Of a stretch of DNA of 64,000 bases, positions 44,813 through 55,700 are shown in pieces. How positions within the stretch are numbered: position 1 is the first letter of the stretch; every line of letters begins with the position of its first letter. The stretch is taken from positions 1 to 64,000 of the forward strand of contig PABB01000066.1 of NCBI GenBank assembly GCA_002702655.1, given 5' to 3'. The stretch comes from Planctomycetaceae bacterium. GTDB lineage: Bacteria; Planctomycetota; Planctomycetia; Pirellulales; Lacipirellulaceae. The notes below the pieces were generated by a model. That model searched no databases. It saw nothing but the letters and a program-made list of their open reading frames with translations, and was not told the origin of the DNA. A program made the position numbers and the translations under genes.

Positions 44813-45783
44813 CCCCGCGCGAACCGGCGGAGTCGCCCCCCGGCGATTCCGCGCTCGCTCCGGTGATCCTCGGCATCGACGGCGGCGGCACGAAGACCGC
44901 TGCCTGGCTGGCCATCGTTGGGTCGACCGACCCGCCCCAGGTGATCGGTCGCGGCAGCGCCGGGCCGTCGAATCCCTTGGCCGCCGGCTTGCCGACCGCT
45001 TTGGATAATCTCGCCGCGGCAGTTGCGGCGGCGTGGCACGACGCGGGGCGAGAACCCTGCCCGGCGGCCGCGGCGGTGATGGCCGTCGCCGGCGCAGGTC
45101 GCGCGGACATGGCCGAAGCCCTGCTCGACTGGGCTCGCCAGCAGCGGATAGCCGAGCATTGCGAGATGGTCCACGACGCCGCGGCCGTGTTGGCCGCGGG
45201 CACGCGCGAGGGCTGGGGCGTCGCGCTGATCGCCGGCACCGGCTCCGCGGCCATCGGCATCACCCCCGAGGGACACCGCCACGTTTGCGGCGGCTGGGGC
45301 TATCGTTTCGGCGATGAGGGGAGCGGGTTCTGGATTGGCCGTGAGATGTTGGCCGCCGTCGCTCGGGCATGCGACGGGCGGGACGGTCCCACGCAACTCA
45401 CCCCGGCGATGCTTGCCCACTTTCAGATTGACCACGCACGGGACGTGAACGCCGCGCTGGCTTCGGCCCAGTCGGAACGCAACGCCATGGCGGCCTTGGC
45501 CCCGTTGGTCGCGGCCGCCGCCGACGCGGGCGACGCGGCGGCGATGCGGCTCATGGACCGCGCCGCGGAACTGCTGGCCGAGTTGGCGGTGACGACGGCC
45601 CGCTCGGCTCAGTTCGACCGCGGGTATCCGCTGGCCTTGGCCGGGGGCGTCGTGTGCGGCAGCGGCGCTCTGCGCGATCGTCTGCTCGCGCGGCTGGCGG
45701 ACGCCGAATTGCCGCCGGGAGAAACCAGCTTGGCGCCCGACCCGGTCGAAGGTTGCCTGCGACTGGCCGCCCAGCGGCTCTAG
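44809..45783 (+). CDS. BadF/BadG-type sugar kinase, probable N-acetylglucosamine/muramic acid kinase
   Basis: A 324-residue ASKHA-fold kinase. The phosphate-binding loop is LGIDGGGTKTAAWLA near residue 25, the second glycine block is ALIAGTGSAAIGITPEGH, and GGWGYRFGDEGSGFWIG is typical of the eukaryote-like GlcNAc kinase/BadF family. MurNAc/GlcNAc kinases of this type (MurK) feed murQ products. Coupling to murQ by an ATGA overlap supports that job. It starts with ATG 44809. Confidence 0.85.
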   Translation: MTPREPAESPPGDSALAPVILGIDGGGTKTAAWLAIVGSTDPPQVIGRGSAGPSNPLAAGLPTALDNLAAAVAAAWHDAGREPCPAAAAVMAVAGAGRADMAEALLDWARQQRIAEHCEMVHDAAAVLAAGTREGWGVALIAGTGSAAIGITPEGHRHVCGGWGYRFGDEGSGFWIGREMLAAVARACDGRDGPTQLTPAMLAHFQIDHARDVNAALASAQSERNAMAALAPLVAAAADAGDAAAMRLMDRAAELLAELAVTTARSAQFDRGYPLALAGGVVCGSGALRDRLLARLADAELPPGETSLAPDPVEGCLRLAAQRL

Positions 45784-45810
45784 CGGGCCAATGAACAACA
45801 GCAATCGGGC

Positions 45811-45886
45811 GCGCCACGGCTCTGCGAGCCGCGAGAAGCAGGGACGCGCGTGCAGCGCACTTCACACGGCTCGCAGAGCCGTGGCA
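45811..45886. repeat. inverted repeat GCCACGGCTCTGCGAGCC
   Basis: GCGCCACGGCTCTGCGAGCC (45811-45830) is inverted at 45867-45886 as CGGCTCGCAGAGCCGTGGCA, with 36 bp between. Close copies occur at 63753-63821. It sits between the convergent kinase and anmK genes. Confidence 0.6.
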
Positions 45887-45909
45887 CACGTGTCTCAGCA
45901 GCCCCGGTC

Positions 45910-46992
45910 TCAGCGGTACACCGACACAACCCCGCCGACGCGCGGTTGATCGCAGCCGGTGGTTTCCGGCACGGTCAGCGGCAACCCTCGCATCTGACGA
46001 ACGGCCAGCCAGGCAAAGCACTCCGCTTCCAGCGTGTCGGGATTCAAGCCGAACTCGCTGACGACGCGCAGCTTGCCGAGCCGCTCGCTCAGCATCTGCA
46101 TCATCACCGGGTGATGCACGCCCCCGCCGGTGACCCAGGTGCACTGGGGCATGGCGGGCAGCTTCTGGGCGGCGCGATACACCGCCTCGGCCGTCACGGC
46201 ACACAACGTCGCCGCGCCGTCCTCGACGCCAAGTGTCGAGACGTCGACATGGTCAAAGTCGTAGCGATCGGCGCTTTTGGGCAGCGGCCGCTCGAAGAAC
46301 GGACTGGCCAGCGCCGCGTCCAGCGTTTCCTCGTCGACTTTGCCCGCCAAGGCGAGCTGGCCGTCGCGGTCGTGCGGCATGTCGGCCATGGTCAGCGCCC
46401 ACTCGTCGATCAGCCCGCACCCAGGCCCCGTGTCGCCGGCGATGATCTCGTCCTTTTCGCCCAGCCACGTCACGTTGGCCACGCCGCCCAGGTTGAGCAC
46501 CATCACCGGGCGGGGTTCGTCCACGAACAACGCCTTGTGGAACATGGCCACCAAGGGGGCGCCTTGGCCGCCCGCCGCCATGTCGCACCGGCGAAAGTCG
46601 CTGACCACCGGCAACTGCAGGTCGCGGGCCAGCAGCCACGGGTTGCCGATCTGCATCGTCTGGCCACGCGCGGGCATGTGCCGCACCGTGTGGCCGTGGA
46701 AGCCGATCACTTCGACCTTCTTGGCGGCCTCGGGCTGCTGGGCGAACAGCTTCTGCACGGCCAGGACGTGGTGCTGGGTGATCTCCGTCTCGACCTGCAG
46801 CAGCTCCGACAGCGGCACGTCGTACTGCGAGACTTCCAGCAGCCGCGACCGCAGATCGTCGCCGTAGGGGATTGTCAGACCGCCGAGAAAGCCGATCTTG
46901 GTCTCGCCGTCCGTGTCCAACAGCGCGGCATCGACGCCGTCGCCCGAGGTGCCGCTCATCAGGCCAACTGCCAAAGTCGCCATAATCGTCAT
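45910..46992 (-). CDS. anmK: anhydro-N-acetylmuramic acid kinase
   Basis: A 360-residue kinase that opens and phosphorylates 1,6-anhydro-MurNAc to MurNAc-6-phosphate, the substrate of MurQ. The N-terminal motif is AVGLMSGTSGDGVDAALL; other blocks are VEVIGFHGHTVRHMP, QIGNPWLLARDLQLPVV, VSDFRRCDMAAGGQGAPLV, LNLGGVANVTWL and GDTGPGCGLIDEW. It is convergent with the murQ-kinase pair but forms the same pathway. ATG 46992 is used; ATG 46983 is an alternative. Confidence 0.95.
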   Translation of the reverse strand: MTIMATLAVGLMSGTSGDGVDAALLDTDGETKIGFLGGLTIPYGDDLRSRLLEVSQYDVPLSELLQVETEITQHHVLAVQKLFAQQPEAAKKVEVIGFHGHTVRHMPARGQTMQIGNPWLLARDLQLPVVSDFRRCDMAAGGQGAPLVAMFHKALFVDEPRPVMVLNLGGVANVTWLGEKDEIIAGDTGPGCGLIDEWALTMADMPHDRDGQLALAGKVDEETLDAALASPFFERPLPKSADRYDFDHVDVSTLGVEDGAATLCAVTAEAVYRAAQKLPAMPQCTWVTGGGVHHPVMMQMLSERLGKLRVVSEFGLNPDTLEAECFAWLAVRQMRGLPLTVPETTGCDQPRVGGVVSVYR

Positions 46993-47208
46993 CGTCCGCT
47001 GCGAGGAAATGGGCGCTCCGCGGATGAGCGCGGAAACCCTCAGCCGATCAGCTTACTTGCCAAGCCGAATCTGGAAAGCGACAAACCGAATCATAACTCT
47101 CGTTATTGCGCAGACGGCAGACCCGTTCCGACTTACAATAGATGAGTGAGAATTGTCACTTCGCGTCGGGGGGCGCCGCCGCACGGTTCTTTCAGGATTG
47201 ATGAAGCC

Positions 47209-48375
47209 ATGGCTGACGTCGAGTATCTGCGGCGCGTCGCGGTGCTGGTCGAGACGGACGACAGTTGGGGATGCAGCGTCATCCGCGGGATCTACGATTA
47301 CTCGCGGCGGCAGGGCCAGTGGAACCTGCTAATCGACCCCAGCGATCCGGGGAATCGGCCGTTGTTGCCAGACCGTTGGAACGGCGACGGCGTGATTGCG
47401 CGGCTCAGCAGCCGCATGCAGATCGACCAGATCCTCGAACGCCGACTGCCGGTGGTCAACGTCGACACGCTGTTCGGCGGGCTGGCCGGCGTGTGCGACG
47501 TGGTGACCGACGACGCCGCCCGAGCGCGACAGGCGTTCGATCATCTGCGCGATCGGGGTTTCGAGAAGTTCGCGTACTTCGCACCGCCCAACACCCGCTA
47601 CTCCGACAGCCGCGGCGAACAGTTCGTCAAAATCGTCACGGGCGAGGGCTTCGAGTGCCACGAGTACAAACCCGGATACCGCCCGGGGCGCAAGATCAGT
47701 TGGACCGAGCAGCAACGTCGCGTGACGCGTTGGCTGGCCTCCCTGCCGCGACCCGTCGCGGTGTTCACGGTCGACGCCCACCGCGGCCGGCAGCTGGCCG
47801 AGATCTGCCAGATGACCGACGTGCGCGTGCCCGACTCGGTCGCCATCCTGGCCGGCGACACCGACGACCTGATGTGCGAGGTCTGCACGCCGCCGCTCTC
47901 CAGCGTGGCGGTGGCCGGCCGGCGGATCGGGTTCGAGGCGGCCGCCCAACTGGACCGCATCATGCAGGGCGCCCCGTGCCCCGCTCAGCCGCTGCTGATT
48001 CCCCCCAACGGCGTCATCGCCCGGCAGTCGACCGATATCCTGGCGATCGACGACGACACGGTGGTCCGCGCTCTGCGGTTCATCCAGGCCCATGCGTTCC
48101 GCGACATTGTCGTGAAGGACATCCTGCGCGAGCTGCCTGTCTCGCGCCGCAGCCTGGAGATCCAGTTCCGCAAGTACCTGGGCCGTTCGCCGGCCGAGGA
48201 AATCCGCCGCGTGCGGTTGGAGAAGGGCCGCGAGCTGCTCTCCAACAGCGACATGTCGATCGCCGAGATCGCCTCGGCCAGCGGATTTGCCAACGGCACC
48301 CGGTTCGGGGTGGCTTTCCGCAAGAAGTTCGGCATGGCCCCGCTGGCGTACCGCAAGCAGGTCGCCAGTCCGTGA
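47209..48375 (+). CDS. XylR-like AraC-family transcriptional regulator
   Basis: A 388-residue regulator with an N-terminal periplasmic-binding-protein-like sensor (VAVLVETDDSWGCSVIRGIY through about residue 270) and a C-terminal AraC helix-turn-helix pair (residues about 280-385: DILRELPVSRRSLEIQFRKY, SPAEEIRRVRLEKGRELL, ASGFANGTRFGVAFRKKFG). This is the layout of XylR, which binds a sugar and activates sugar genes. Lying next to anmK and divergent from it, it may sense a cell-wall sugar instead of xylose; that is inference. ATG 47209 is in frame; ATG 47201 is not. Confidence 0.85.
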   Translation: MADVEYLRRVAVLVETDDSWGCSVIRGIYDYSRRQGQWNLLIDPSDPGNRPLLPDRWNGDGVIARLSSRMQIDQILERRLPVVNVDTLFGGLAGVCDVVTDDAARARQAFDHLRDRGFEKFAYFAPPNTRYSDSRGEQFVKIVTGEGFECHEYKPGYRPGRKISWTEQQRRVTRWLASLPRPVAVFTVDAHRGRQLAEICQMTDVRVPDSVAILAGDTDDLMCEVCTPPLSSVAVAGRRIGFEAAAQLDRIMQGAPCPAQPLLIPPNGVIARQSTDILAIDDDTVVRALRFIQAHAFRDIVVKDILRELPVSRRSLEIQFRKYLGRSPAEEIRRVRLEKGRELLSNSDMSIAEIASASGFANGTRFGVAFRKKFGMAPLAYRKQVASP

Positions 48376-48552
48376 CGCGGTCGCGCACGGGAATCTTCCC
48401 GCGGCGCAGGCGGAGCGATTACCTGGTTGCCGAGGAAAGTCGCTGAAAGATAGACTCGGACATTCAGCGACATCCGTTTCACTTCGTCGTCGTTCAGTGT
48501 TTCATGCGAGCCGCGACCGACCACGGAGCGGCCACTACGAAAGAGAGTTCAG

Positions 48553-49233
48553 ATGAGCCTGTTTTGCCAACAATCTGCGGCCGCCAACAGCAATTTCGCT
48601 GCGGGCCGTCTTCTGACAGGGGCCGCAACGCTGCTGCTCGGGGGGGCCTCGCTCGTTGGTTGCAGTAGCGGGCCGTCGGCTGTCACGCCGCCGTCGATTG
48701 ACGCGGACGACGCCGCTGCGGCCGCGATGACACAGTACGACACGGATGGCGACGGCTATATCGCGGGCAGCGAACTGGACGCAGCGGTTGGCCTCAAGGC
48801 CGCGATGGCGACCCTCGACGCCAACCAAGATGACAAGGTGGAAGAGAGTGAAATCGCCAATCGAATCACATCGTGGCAGGTAGGCAACACTGGCCTGACG
48901 GGCATCAACTGCAAGGTGACCATGGATGGACGGCCGCTGATCGGAGCTCGCGTGGAGTTCATCCCGGAGAAGTTCCTGGGGGATGAGATGCTGGCCGCGG
49001 AAGGCGAAACGTCTCCTGCCGGGATGGCGATCGTGAGCATCCCCAAGTCAAAGCGTCCCGATCCGACCTGGCCGCCCGGCGTGCAGTATGGTTTCTACCA
49101 GGTGAAGGTTTCCATGCCGTCCGGGTCAATTCCCGCCAAGTACAACGAGGAAACCACGCTGGGTCAGCAAGTCGCTCCTGACGACCCGGCCGTCGTGAGT
49201 CAGCGCATGGAGTTCGCTCTGACGAGCAAATAA
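48553..49233 (+). CDS. EF-hand lipoprotein
   Basis: A 226-residue lipoprotein. The N-terminal hydrophobic stretch ends in the lipobox LVGC, whose Cys would be lipidated. Two EF-hand loops follow: YDTDGDGYIAGSE and DANQDDKVEESE near residues 62-100, which should bind calcium. The C-terminal half (GINCKVTMDGRPLIGARVEF, then YGFYQVKVSM) resembles the carboxypeptidase-regulatory-like domain found in planctomycete lipoproteins. It is probably periplasmic or outer membrane-attached. Upstream DNA contains no obvious partner gene. Confidence 0.85.
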   Translation: MSLFCQQSAAANSNFAAGRLLTGAATLLLGGASLVGCSSGPSAVTPPSIDADDAAAAAMTQYDTDGDGYIAGSELDAAVGLKAAMATLDANQDDKVEESEIANRITSWQVGNTGLTGINCKVTMDGRPLIGARVEFIPEKFLGDEMLAAEGETSPAGMAIVSIPKSKRPDPTWPPGVQYGFYQVKVSMPSGSIPAKYNEETTLGQQVAPDDPAVVSQRMEFALTSK

Positions 49234-49649
49234 TCGTCGTGCCGGCTCGACGCCATCGGCTAACCGGCAGGAGCGCGTCGCTTGGCAAACACCCTCGACG
49301 CGGCTGACGCGGCAAACTCCGCGCAGCCGCTCTTTTCTTTCTGGTACCAACTCGGGCTGACTCGAGCAGGAACTGCATGGACTCGAACGAGCGAAGTGCT
49401 CGTTTGTGACGGGCCGTGGCCGTCCACGCAGACCATACGCTGCGGCCACGCTACCCACAGTCGATGAATCGCCGCTGGGATAGAACGCATCCCGCCGCAC
49501 AGCTTGCTGCACGTACGCGTGGGCGCGACGCACTCTGTGACTGTCCGACGCCGAGAACGCACATCGCCGGTCGGTAGAAAGCGAGTGGCGCGAGGCACGC
49601 TCAGGCGCGTCAAGCCTCGACAGCAACGCGATCGATCGGCGGGCGATTG
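49234..49649. other. intergenic region with a short hairpin
   Basis: 416 bp without a gene. AACGAGC (49386-49392) pairs with GCTCGTT (49398-49404) across GAAGT; it may be a weak terminator of the lipoprotein message. Nothing else convincing is seen. Confidence 0.3.
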
Positions 49650-50798
49650 TTAGGGAATCTCGGTCGGAATCCCGTCGGTGCGATTCGCCAAGTTCGCGTG
49701 GGTGACATGGTCGATGTCGTAAGACAGCGAATGCACGGAGCCGTCGCAGAAGACCATGTTGAACGCCGCCGGGTGGGCGCTGCCAAACTTGACCTCGGGG
49801 AACGGCACCACGCCGGGGCGGTCAGCTTCGGGCTGGTAAGACTCGATGGCGGCTTCCGAATTGCCCGAGTAATTACGGTTCCAGGCGCCGCGATGATTGT
49901 CCCATTCGTAGCCTGAGTACATCGACTGGTTTTCGCCCCAGTCGAAACCGGGCGAACTGGACCCGCCGCCTGTGCCTTCGTAGGCATCGGTGGGCAGAAA
50001 CTTCTCGCCGACCATGTACGTGTTGGAAACGCCGTCAGTGATCTGCTGCAGCTCGATCTCGCTACGGTAGAAGCTGACGCCGGATTGGAAATACTGCGAT
50101 GTGTCGTCGGAACAACGGGCTTCCCAGGTGCTGAATTGTGGCGGGATACGACCGCCTGGCTCGGTCTCTTGGTAGTTATTCGGCGCCCAGAAACTGACGC
50201 CGCCGAAACTTTGCGATGCGGTGTGGTAACTGTCGCCGGCGTTCGCGGCGTAGTCGGTCTTTGAGATCCCGCTTTCGCGCCCAATCGCCTGCAGCCGAGA
50301 CTGCAATGAGGACGGTCGAATCGTCGGCCAGTACGCCTGATACACTTTTACCTGACGGCGCGACGGGCAAATGTACGTCTCCACCGGAGTCGTGTGCATC
50401 GTGATCATCGCATCGACATACCCAGTCGATGCGGAATCCTGCCCCTTGCCGAGGTCGTGCAGGTTTTGCAGCTCGATAAACGAGAGAATGTTGTAGGTCC
50501 AAGTCCCCGGCTGGTCCTTGCCGAAGCCTCGATTCGGATCCCCGGTCCAGTTGCCGCTCCAGCCGCCGGTCGGAAAGTGCTTTTGCTGCGACTCGTGGTT
50601 CAACCAGCCCAAACCAATCTGCTTGAGATTGTTCTGGCACTGAGCCCGTCGGGCCGCTTCCCGCGCCGCTTGAATGGCCGGCAGCAGCAGCGCAACCAAC
50701 ACGCCGATGATCGCAATCACCACCAGCAACTCAACAAGGGTGAACGCCACGCGCGGGGCGCGACGATGCATCGGCAGGGAGGGTGTGTGGCCGTTCAA
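49650..50798 (-). CDS. DUF1559 pilin-like protein
   Basis: A 382-residue member of DUF1559, a planctomycete-expanded family with a type IV pilin-like leader. The N terminus reads [19 protein letters not shown], with [12 protein letters not shown] as the prepilin cleavage/helix motif. The C-terminal part contains an H-x9-D-G type block, [20 protein letters not shown]. The protein should be exported and processed by prepilin peptidase; the role is unknown. I start at TTG 50798, seven bases after AAGGAG; ATG 50771 is the usual-looking start of the family but lacks a ribosome site. Confidence 0.88.
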   Translation of the reverse strand: MNGHTPSLPMHRRAPRVAFTLVELLVVIAIIGVLVALLLPAIQAAREAARRAQCQNNLKQIGLGWLNHESQQKHFPTGGWSGNWTGDPNRGFGKDQPGTWTYNILSFIELQNLHDLGKGQDSASTGYVDAMITMHTTPVETYICPSRRQVKVYQAYWPTIRPSSLQSRLQAIGRESGISKTDYAANAGDSYHTASQSFGGVSFWAPNNYQETEPGGRIPPQFSTWEARCSDDTSQYFQSGVSFYRSEIELQQITDGVSNTYMVGEKFLPTDAYEGTGGGSSSPGFDWGENQSMYSGYEWDNHRGAWNRNYSGNSEAAIESYQPEADRPGVVPFPEVKFGSAHPAAFNMVFCDGSVHSLSYDIDHVTHANLANRTDGIPTEIP

Positions 50799-51126
50799 AC
50801 TATCGCTCCTTGAGATGATGTGTCGCCCCGTGCGGACGACGCGATGCGGCAGTCGCGACTTACCGACGCGACCGGCGCGCGGCAGGCGCCGTCGTGGACG
50901 AAGCGGTATCGATGTCGTCCGGGTGAGTGTGGCCGATAATCTTCCATTTTGGGCGGCGATTGCAGAACGAGCAATGCGCATCAGCGCACGATGTCCGCGC
51001 TGTCGCGCAGCGTCTCGTCAGCCTGCCTGCCGCGGCGAACCGCACCGGATGAAATAACGCCGACCCAGCGAGCGGTTCGCCGGGCCGGCGTATCGTGTCA
51101 TGTCACGTCGACTCGGTATCGAGCCG
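50799..51126. other. intergenic region, no gene seen
   Basis: 328 bp between the DUF1559 start and the end of the next exported protein gene. It contains AAGGAG at 50806-50811 (ribosome site of DUF1559, reverse strand). No strong hairpin or open frame with protein character is visible. Confidence 0.3.
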
Positions 51127-52377
51127 TTAGCTGCGACGACGCAGGCCCGCCAGGCTGCCCACGGCCAGCAGGGCCAGGACGGCCGTTGTCGGCTCGGGCA
51201 CGGCGCCAACCGCGGGGGTGACGGTGCCGTACTGGGTCTGGAAGATCGCCAGGTCGGCGTCGTCCACGTTGCCGTCGCCGTTGGCGTCGCCGTCGGCCAG
51301 CAGGGCTGTGCCGTCGGTCACCGGGTAGCCGCTCTGCCAAGTCAGGAAGTCCGTGCCGTCGACGATCAGGTCGCCGTTGAAGTCGGCATTGTCTTCGCCG
51401 CCCGCGGTGGCGACCTCGACGACAATGTTGTCAATCAGCGTGAACTGGACGTGCTCGAAGTTGGGGTCGAGCGAGTTGCCGGCGTTGATGTCGCCGTGGC
51501 CGAACATGATGTTGTCGCCGCCCACGGGGGTCGTGAAGTTGGCGGTGTCGACGGTAATGAGATCGATGCCGTCGATGGCCCAAGTGACGATGTCGCCCAG
51601 CTTGGTGATGCTCACCTCGTGCCACTCAAAGCCGATCGTCCCGGCCCGCGTCATGCCGTACTGGGTGTCGCCCAGTGCATCGCCGTCAATGACGGCGGCC
51701 GTCTGAGCGGCAGGCACCATCGCGGGGCCGAAGTTGTCCTGATAGAGTTGTGCGGTGTGGTTGCGACTGTCCGCCAAATACGTCGCGTGCTCGTCTTCGA
51801 CCGAGCCTTCGGCCCGCGGCCACTGGTAGCTCACGGCCCGCTCGGACGAGTAGGCGCGATAGTCGGCGGAAGAGCCGCCGTCGCCCGTGGCGGCGAAGAA
51901 CACGCCGTCGGAGTTGCCGGCGTAGTTGGGCACGGTGCCGGAGGTCATGATGCCGGCGATTGACAGGTTGGTCGAGCCATCGGCGCCCAATTCCACGCCG
52001 CCGGAGCCCGCGCCGGGATCAGTCGCGTCGAAGGCGCCGATGTAGTTCGACCACATGTCAAACTTCAAAGCATAGTCGCCGGTGAACGCTTGACCGGTGG
52101 GCGACACGGTGAAGCCGCCAAAGATGCCGTCGGTGATGTTTGACGACAGTCGCATGCCGAGAGTCGACCCGCCGGAGTTCGGCGCCGAGGGGATGCCCAC
52201 CGTGCTGTAGTCGAAGAAAAAGTCAGCGTGCTCGTCGGTCGGGCCGTCGTTGACCGTCCAGTTGGCGGTGTCGTCGGTGTCGAAGTTTTGCGAGTACAGG
52301 ATTTGACCACGGGCGTCCGCCGCCAAGCCGATGGCCAACAGCGCGAGCAGGGTGTGAAACGTGAGTCGGAGTTGCAT
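51127..52377 (-). CDS. exported dockerin-like protein with PEP-CTERM tail
   Basis: A 416-residue exported protein. ATG 52377 opens a signal peptide (MQLRLTFHTLLALLAIGLAA, cleavage near ARGQI). The 300-residue beta-rich body has no catalytic motif I can name. DFNGDLIVDGTDFLTWQ and DGDANGDGNVDDADLAIFQ are dockerin-like calcium sites, and GAVPEPTTAVLALLAVGSLA plus RRRS is the sorting tail. It resembles the protein at 33834-35075 in its C-terminal part almost residue for residue, so the tail module is probably shared or duplicated. Role unknown. Confidence 0.85.
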   Translation of the reverse strand: MQLRLTFHTLLALLAIGLAADARGQILYSQNFDTDDTANWTVNDGPTDEHADFFFDYSTVGIPSAPNSGGSTLGMRLSSNITDGIFGGFTVSPTGQAFTGDYALKFDMWSNYIGAFDATDPGAGSGGVELGADGSTNLSIAGIMTSGTVPNYAGNSDGVFFAATGDGGSSADYRAYSSERAVSYQWPRAEGSVEDEHATYLADSRNHTAQLYQDNFGPAMVPAAQTAAVIDGDALGDTQYGMTRAGTIGFEWHEVSITKLGDIVTWAIDGIDLITVDTANFTTPVGGDNIMFGHGDINAGNSLDPNFEHVQFTLIDNIVVEVATAGGEDNADFNGDLIVDGTDFLTWQSGYPVTDGTALLADGDANGDGNVDDADLAIFQTQYGTVTPAVGAVPEPTTAVLALLAVGSLAGLRRRS

Positions 52378-52740
52378 CGATACTTTCCCTAAAAATTGAC
52401 GGTCTGATGCGGGTGGGCAGTGACGGGGAGTCGCAAGGAGGGTGTCGCGGCAGTCAGCGACAGGAGAACCGGGGCGACGGCCGCGACGCACGGTTCTCGC
52501 AGGAGCGCAAAGCGGCAAATTCGCGCCAGTCTCTATATATTAATGGGCCAGTTGCGAATCACGAAACATTTCTGGCGCATTGTTTCCGCGATTTTGCGCA
52601 TCCGCGCAACGTTGGCAATTCCGGTCAGAAACCCGCGGTTTTCGCGGGTCTGACGCCGAAGCGCCCAGTTGTTGATTGTCTGCGATCCTTCGATTTTCCG
52701 CAAGGATTTGCGCAGGTGCGCGAGGCGGGCGGCGACCAAA
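52378..52740. other. intergenic region holding a terminator
   Basis: 363 bp without a gene. It holds a hairpin at 52631-52649 and an AT-rich spot (TCTATATATTAATGG, 52531-52545) that may contain the promoter of the gene at 51127-52377. Confidence 0.3.
52631..52649 (-). terminator. possible terminator hairpin
   Basis: ACCCGCG pairs with CGCGGGT over a 5-base loop, followed on the reverse strand by a short T run. It lies 92 bp past the stop of the large amidase gene. Confidence 0.35.
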
Positions 52741-55700
52741 TCAGAACAATGGGGTGACGGCCCGCCCCAAACGTCGGCCCCACGGCCATTCGCTGAGCGC
52801 CTCATCGACTGCCGACGAGCCCGGCGCGGCCGCGTCGTGCGGGCCGCCGGGATCCCCGTGGCGAGCGCTCGACGGGTCGGGCTGCGAGCCGCGCCGCGGC
52901 GGGGCGAACTGGAGCTCGCGCTGGTGGGCGACCGCTGCTGCGGCGGCTCCCCCGCGGGCGGTCGGCACATGCGCTTGCGGCGCCTCGGGCAGCGCCAGCC
53001 AGTACGATGCCGGCGCGTCGGCGTTGAGTTCTGCAGTCGAGGCGGCGACGGTCAGCGTCGCGACGGCCGTCGCTTCGTTGGCCGAAACGTTTCCGTATTG
53101 CGTCTGCCAGACGGCCAGATCGTCGCCGTCCACGTCGCCGTCGCCGTTCCCATCGCCGTCGGCCAACGTGGCGCCGCTGCCGGTCCCAAACCCGCGCTGC
53201 CAGGCCAGGAAATCAAACCCGGTGACGCTGCCGTCGTTGTTGAAGTCGCCCGTTTCCTCCGTGACAGGCGAGAGCACCACGCGCACGGCATCGGCGATCA
53301 CCACCGAACCGCCGCTGCTCGCAGCGGCGTCGAGCGTGACTGATGCCGCGCCGGGGGCGAACGAGTAGGTCCCCAGCGACACCCACTGGTCGTCGTTGAG
53401 GGTTTGGTTGGTCGATGCACTCTCGACGCCGGCGCCTGTGTCGACGCTGTAAGCGACGTTGGTCGCCCGGTTGCCAGCCGAGCGGTAGTAGACAAAGACC
53501 TCGCCCGTGGATTCGGCAGGGACGAAGAAGTTCCAACTGGCCGTCGCGGCGCTGCCCGCGGGTGCGAAGCGATAGTTCGTCCCGTCAAAGCCCGATCCGG
53601 AGGCCGTGTTCCACGTGCCGGTCTCCTGGTAGGCCGGCGAGCCAAAGCTGTCGTCGATGATGATCTCCGCGCCCTCGAACGTGAAATCGGCGTCGAAGTA
53701 CGCCAGCACGGACGACATCACGGCCGTGCGGGCGTTTTCGTCGGTGATCGTCTCGAACGGAAAGCCGAAGAGCACGACTTTTTCGCCGACCCCGCCGGCG
53801 TACTGAAGGCCCGCCACCCCGCCGCTGCCGTAGGTCAGCGCCGCCGTGGAGCCATTCGCGGGGGACAGGACATCGGGGAAGTTGACGTCGTAGAACAAGT
53901 CGCCGTCGTCGAATTGCAGAGCGATGCCATCGAAGATCGAACCGGCAACGCCGCTGGCGGTGTAGGAATTCGCGTCGTCCGCGACGTAGTCGGCGTGCAG
54001 GACGTTGTTGTAGAACCCGGCGCCGTTGCCTTGCGCATCAAGGTCCCAGCCGATCTCGGCGCCGGTGGCGAACAGCTTTCCGCCGCCTGCCAGATACGAG
54101 GTGACGGCGCCTTGTTCAGCCGCATTGAACGTGGCGTCGACGGTTGACTCTTCGCCCAGAATCCAGACGACCGAGTCGTAATCGGCCAGATCGACCGTGC
54201 CGTCGGCCACGAGTTCGTTGGACGCCGTGGCGATTTCGACGTTGTAGCCCGACGCATCGATCGCCGCGGCGACCTGGACGACGTAGTCAAACGAATTGCT
54301 GCTGCGCGGGCGCACCCGTTCGACCAGGCCGCCAGCTGCGGACTGCAATGGGTTCTGCGACCGCTCGAGGCGGTCGAACCCGTTGACCACCAGCAGCCGC
54401 GTGGCGGCCGTGGCGGGCGAGGCGGCGACGACTTCCGAGGCCGCGCCTTCCCCGCCCTCGTTGACCGCTGCGACCTTGAAATAATAGGGCCCCGCGCCCG
54501 TGTCGAGCCCGGTCAGCACGTGGCTGGTCGTCCCCGCGGGCACGAACGTGCCGCCGTCGAATCCGTAGCCGTTGGTCGAACCGTAGATCATGTAGCCGGT
54601 GGGCGCGTCGCCGTTGTAGGAGTTCGACGCGGGCGGCTCCCAGGTGACCTGCACCGAGCCGTCGGCGACCGTCTCGGCCTGCACCTGCGGCACTTGCCCC
54701 GGCAGCATCGTCAGCGAGGTGGCCCCGCCGTCGACGGCGTTGAAATACTTCACCAGCCCCTGGTACGTCGACCGCGCCAGCGCATCGCGGACTTTCGGGT
54801 CGCGCATCAACTCGGCGTCGAGTTGATTGTCGTGAAACGCCGTTTCGATGATCGTGGCGTCAAACTCGCCGTTGATCACTTCGTTGTTGATCTCGCCGAA
54901 CTCGATATCGCTGCGGTCGAGCGTGTGGGTCGTGCGATTGAACCAGTTGTGCTCGAACAGGCCGTTTTGAGCGACCAGATCATCGTTCACTTCGCCTGCC
55001 ACGGTGTTGGCCAGCAGAAACTGGTTCGGCGTCGCGGCGCTGGCGCGGTTGTTGCCATTGAGCAGCCCGAGTGTGCCGCGGTTCGATCCGCTGCCGGCGT
55101 TGGAGTGGAAGCTAATGTACACCCGATCCGACAGCGAGCCCTCCGCCTCGCGATTCATGTACTCGGAATATCGCGTGGGGCCCGACACGGTGGTCGACGG
55201 GCCGCCGTACTCGGAGGTGGATACGCCCTGCGCGCGGTCGACGTGCCACTTGATCCAGTACACGGCGGGCTCATCCTCGCGCGTCCGGCCCGACACGCCG
55301 CCGCCCAGGTCCGTGTCGCCGATCCCGTTGCCGAAGCGGATCATGTCGGCAATGACCACCCGGCCCGCGTCGTCGGAGCGGTTGCTGATCTCGACCGACC
55401 CGCTCGTGCCGGCCTTGAAATGGTACGTGCCCAGGTACACCAGCCCGTTGCCGACCATGCGATGGTTGACCGTCACCTCGGTGCTGCCGCCGCTGTGGTT
55501 CACTCGGTACAGTTGATCGGACGCCCGGTCGGAGCCGGACCGCGTCCAGGCGTACACTGGATAGAAGCCGGCTTCGGTGATGTTCGGCCGGTAGTTGGCG
55601 ACCGCCGTTTCGGTGGCGGAGGTCGACGCGAACCGATACGGCACGTCGCCCGCGTCGCCGAAGTAAATCGACGCCGAACTGTCGCTCCACGCCCCGGTGA

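Noticed and set aside
47106-47138. Promoter candidate TTGCGC...TACAAT before the XylR-like gene
   Set aside because: The spacing of 22 bp is too long for a confident call.
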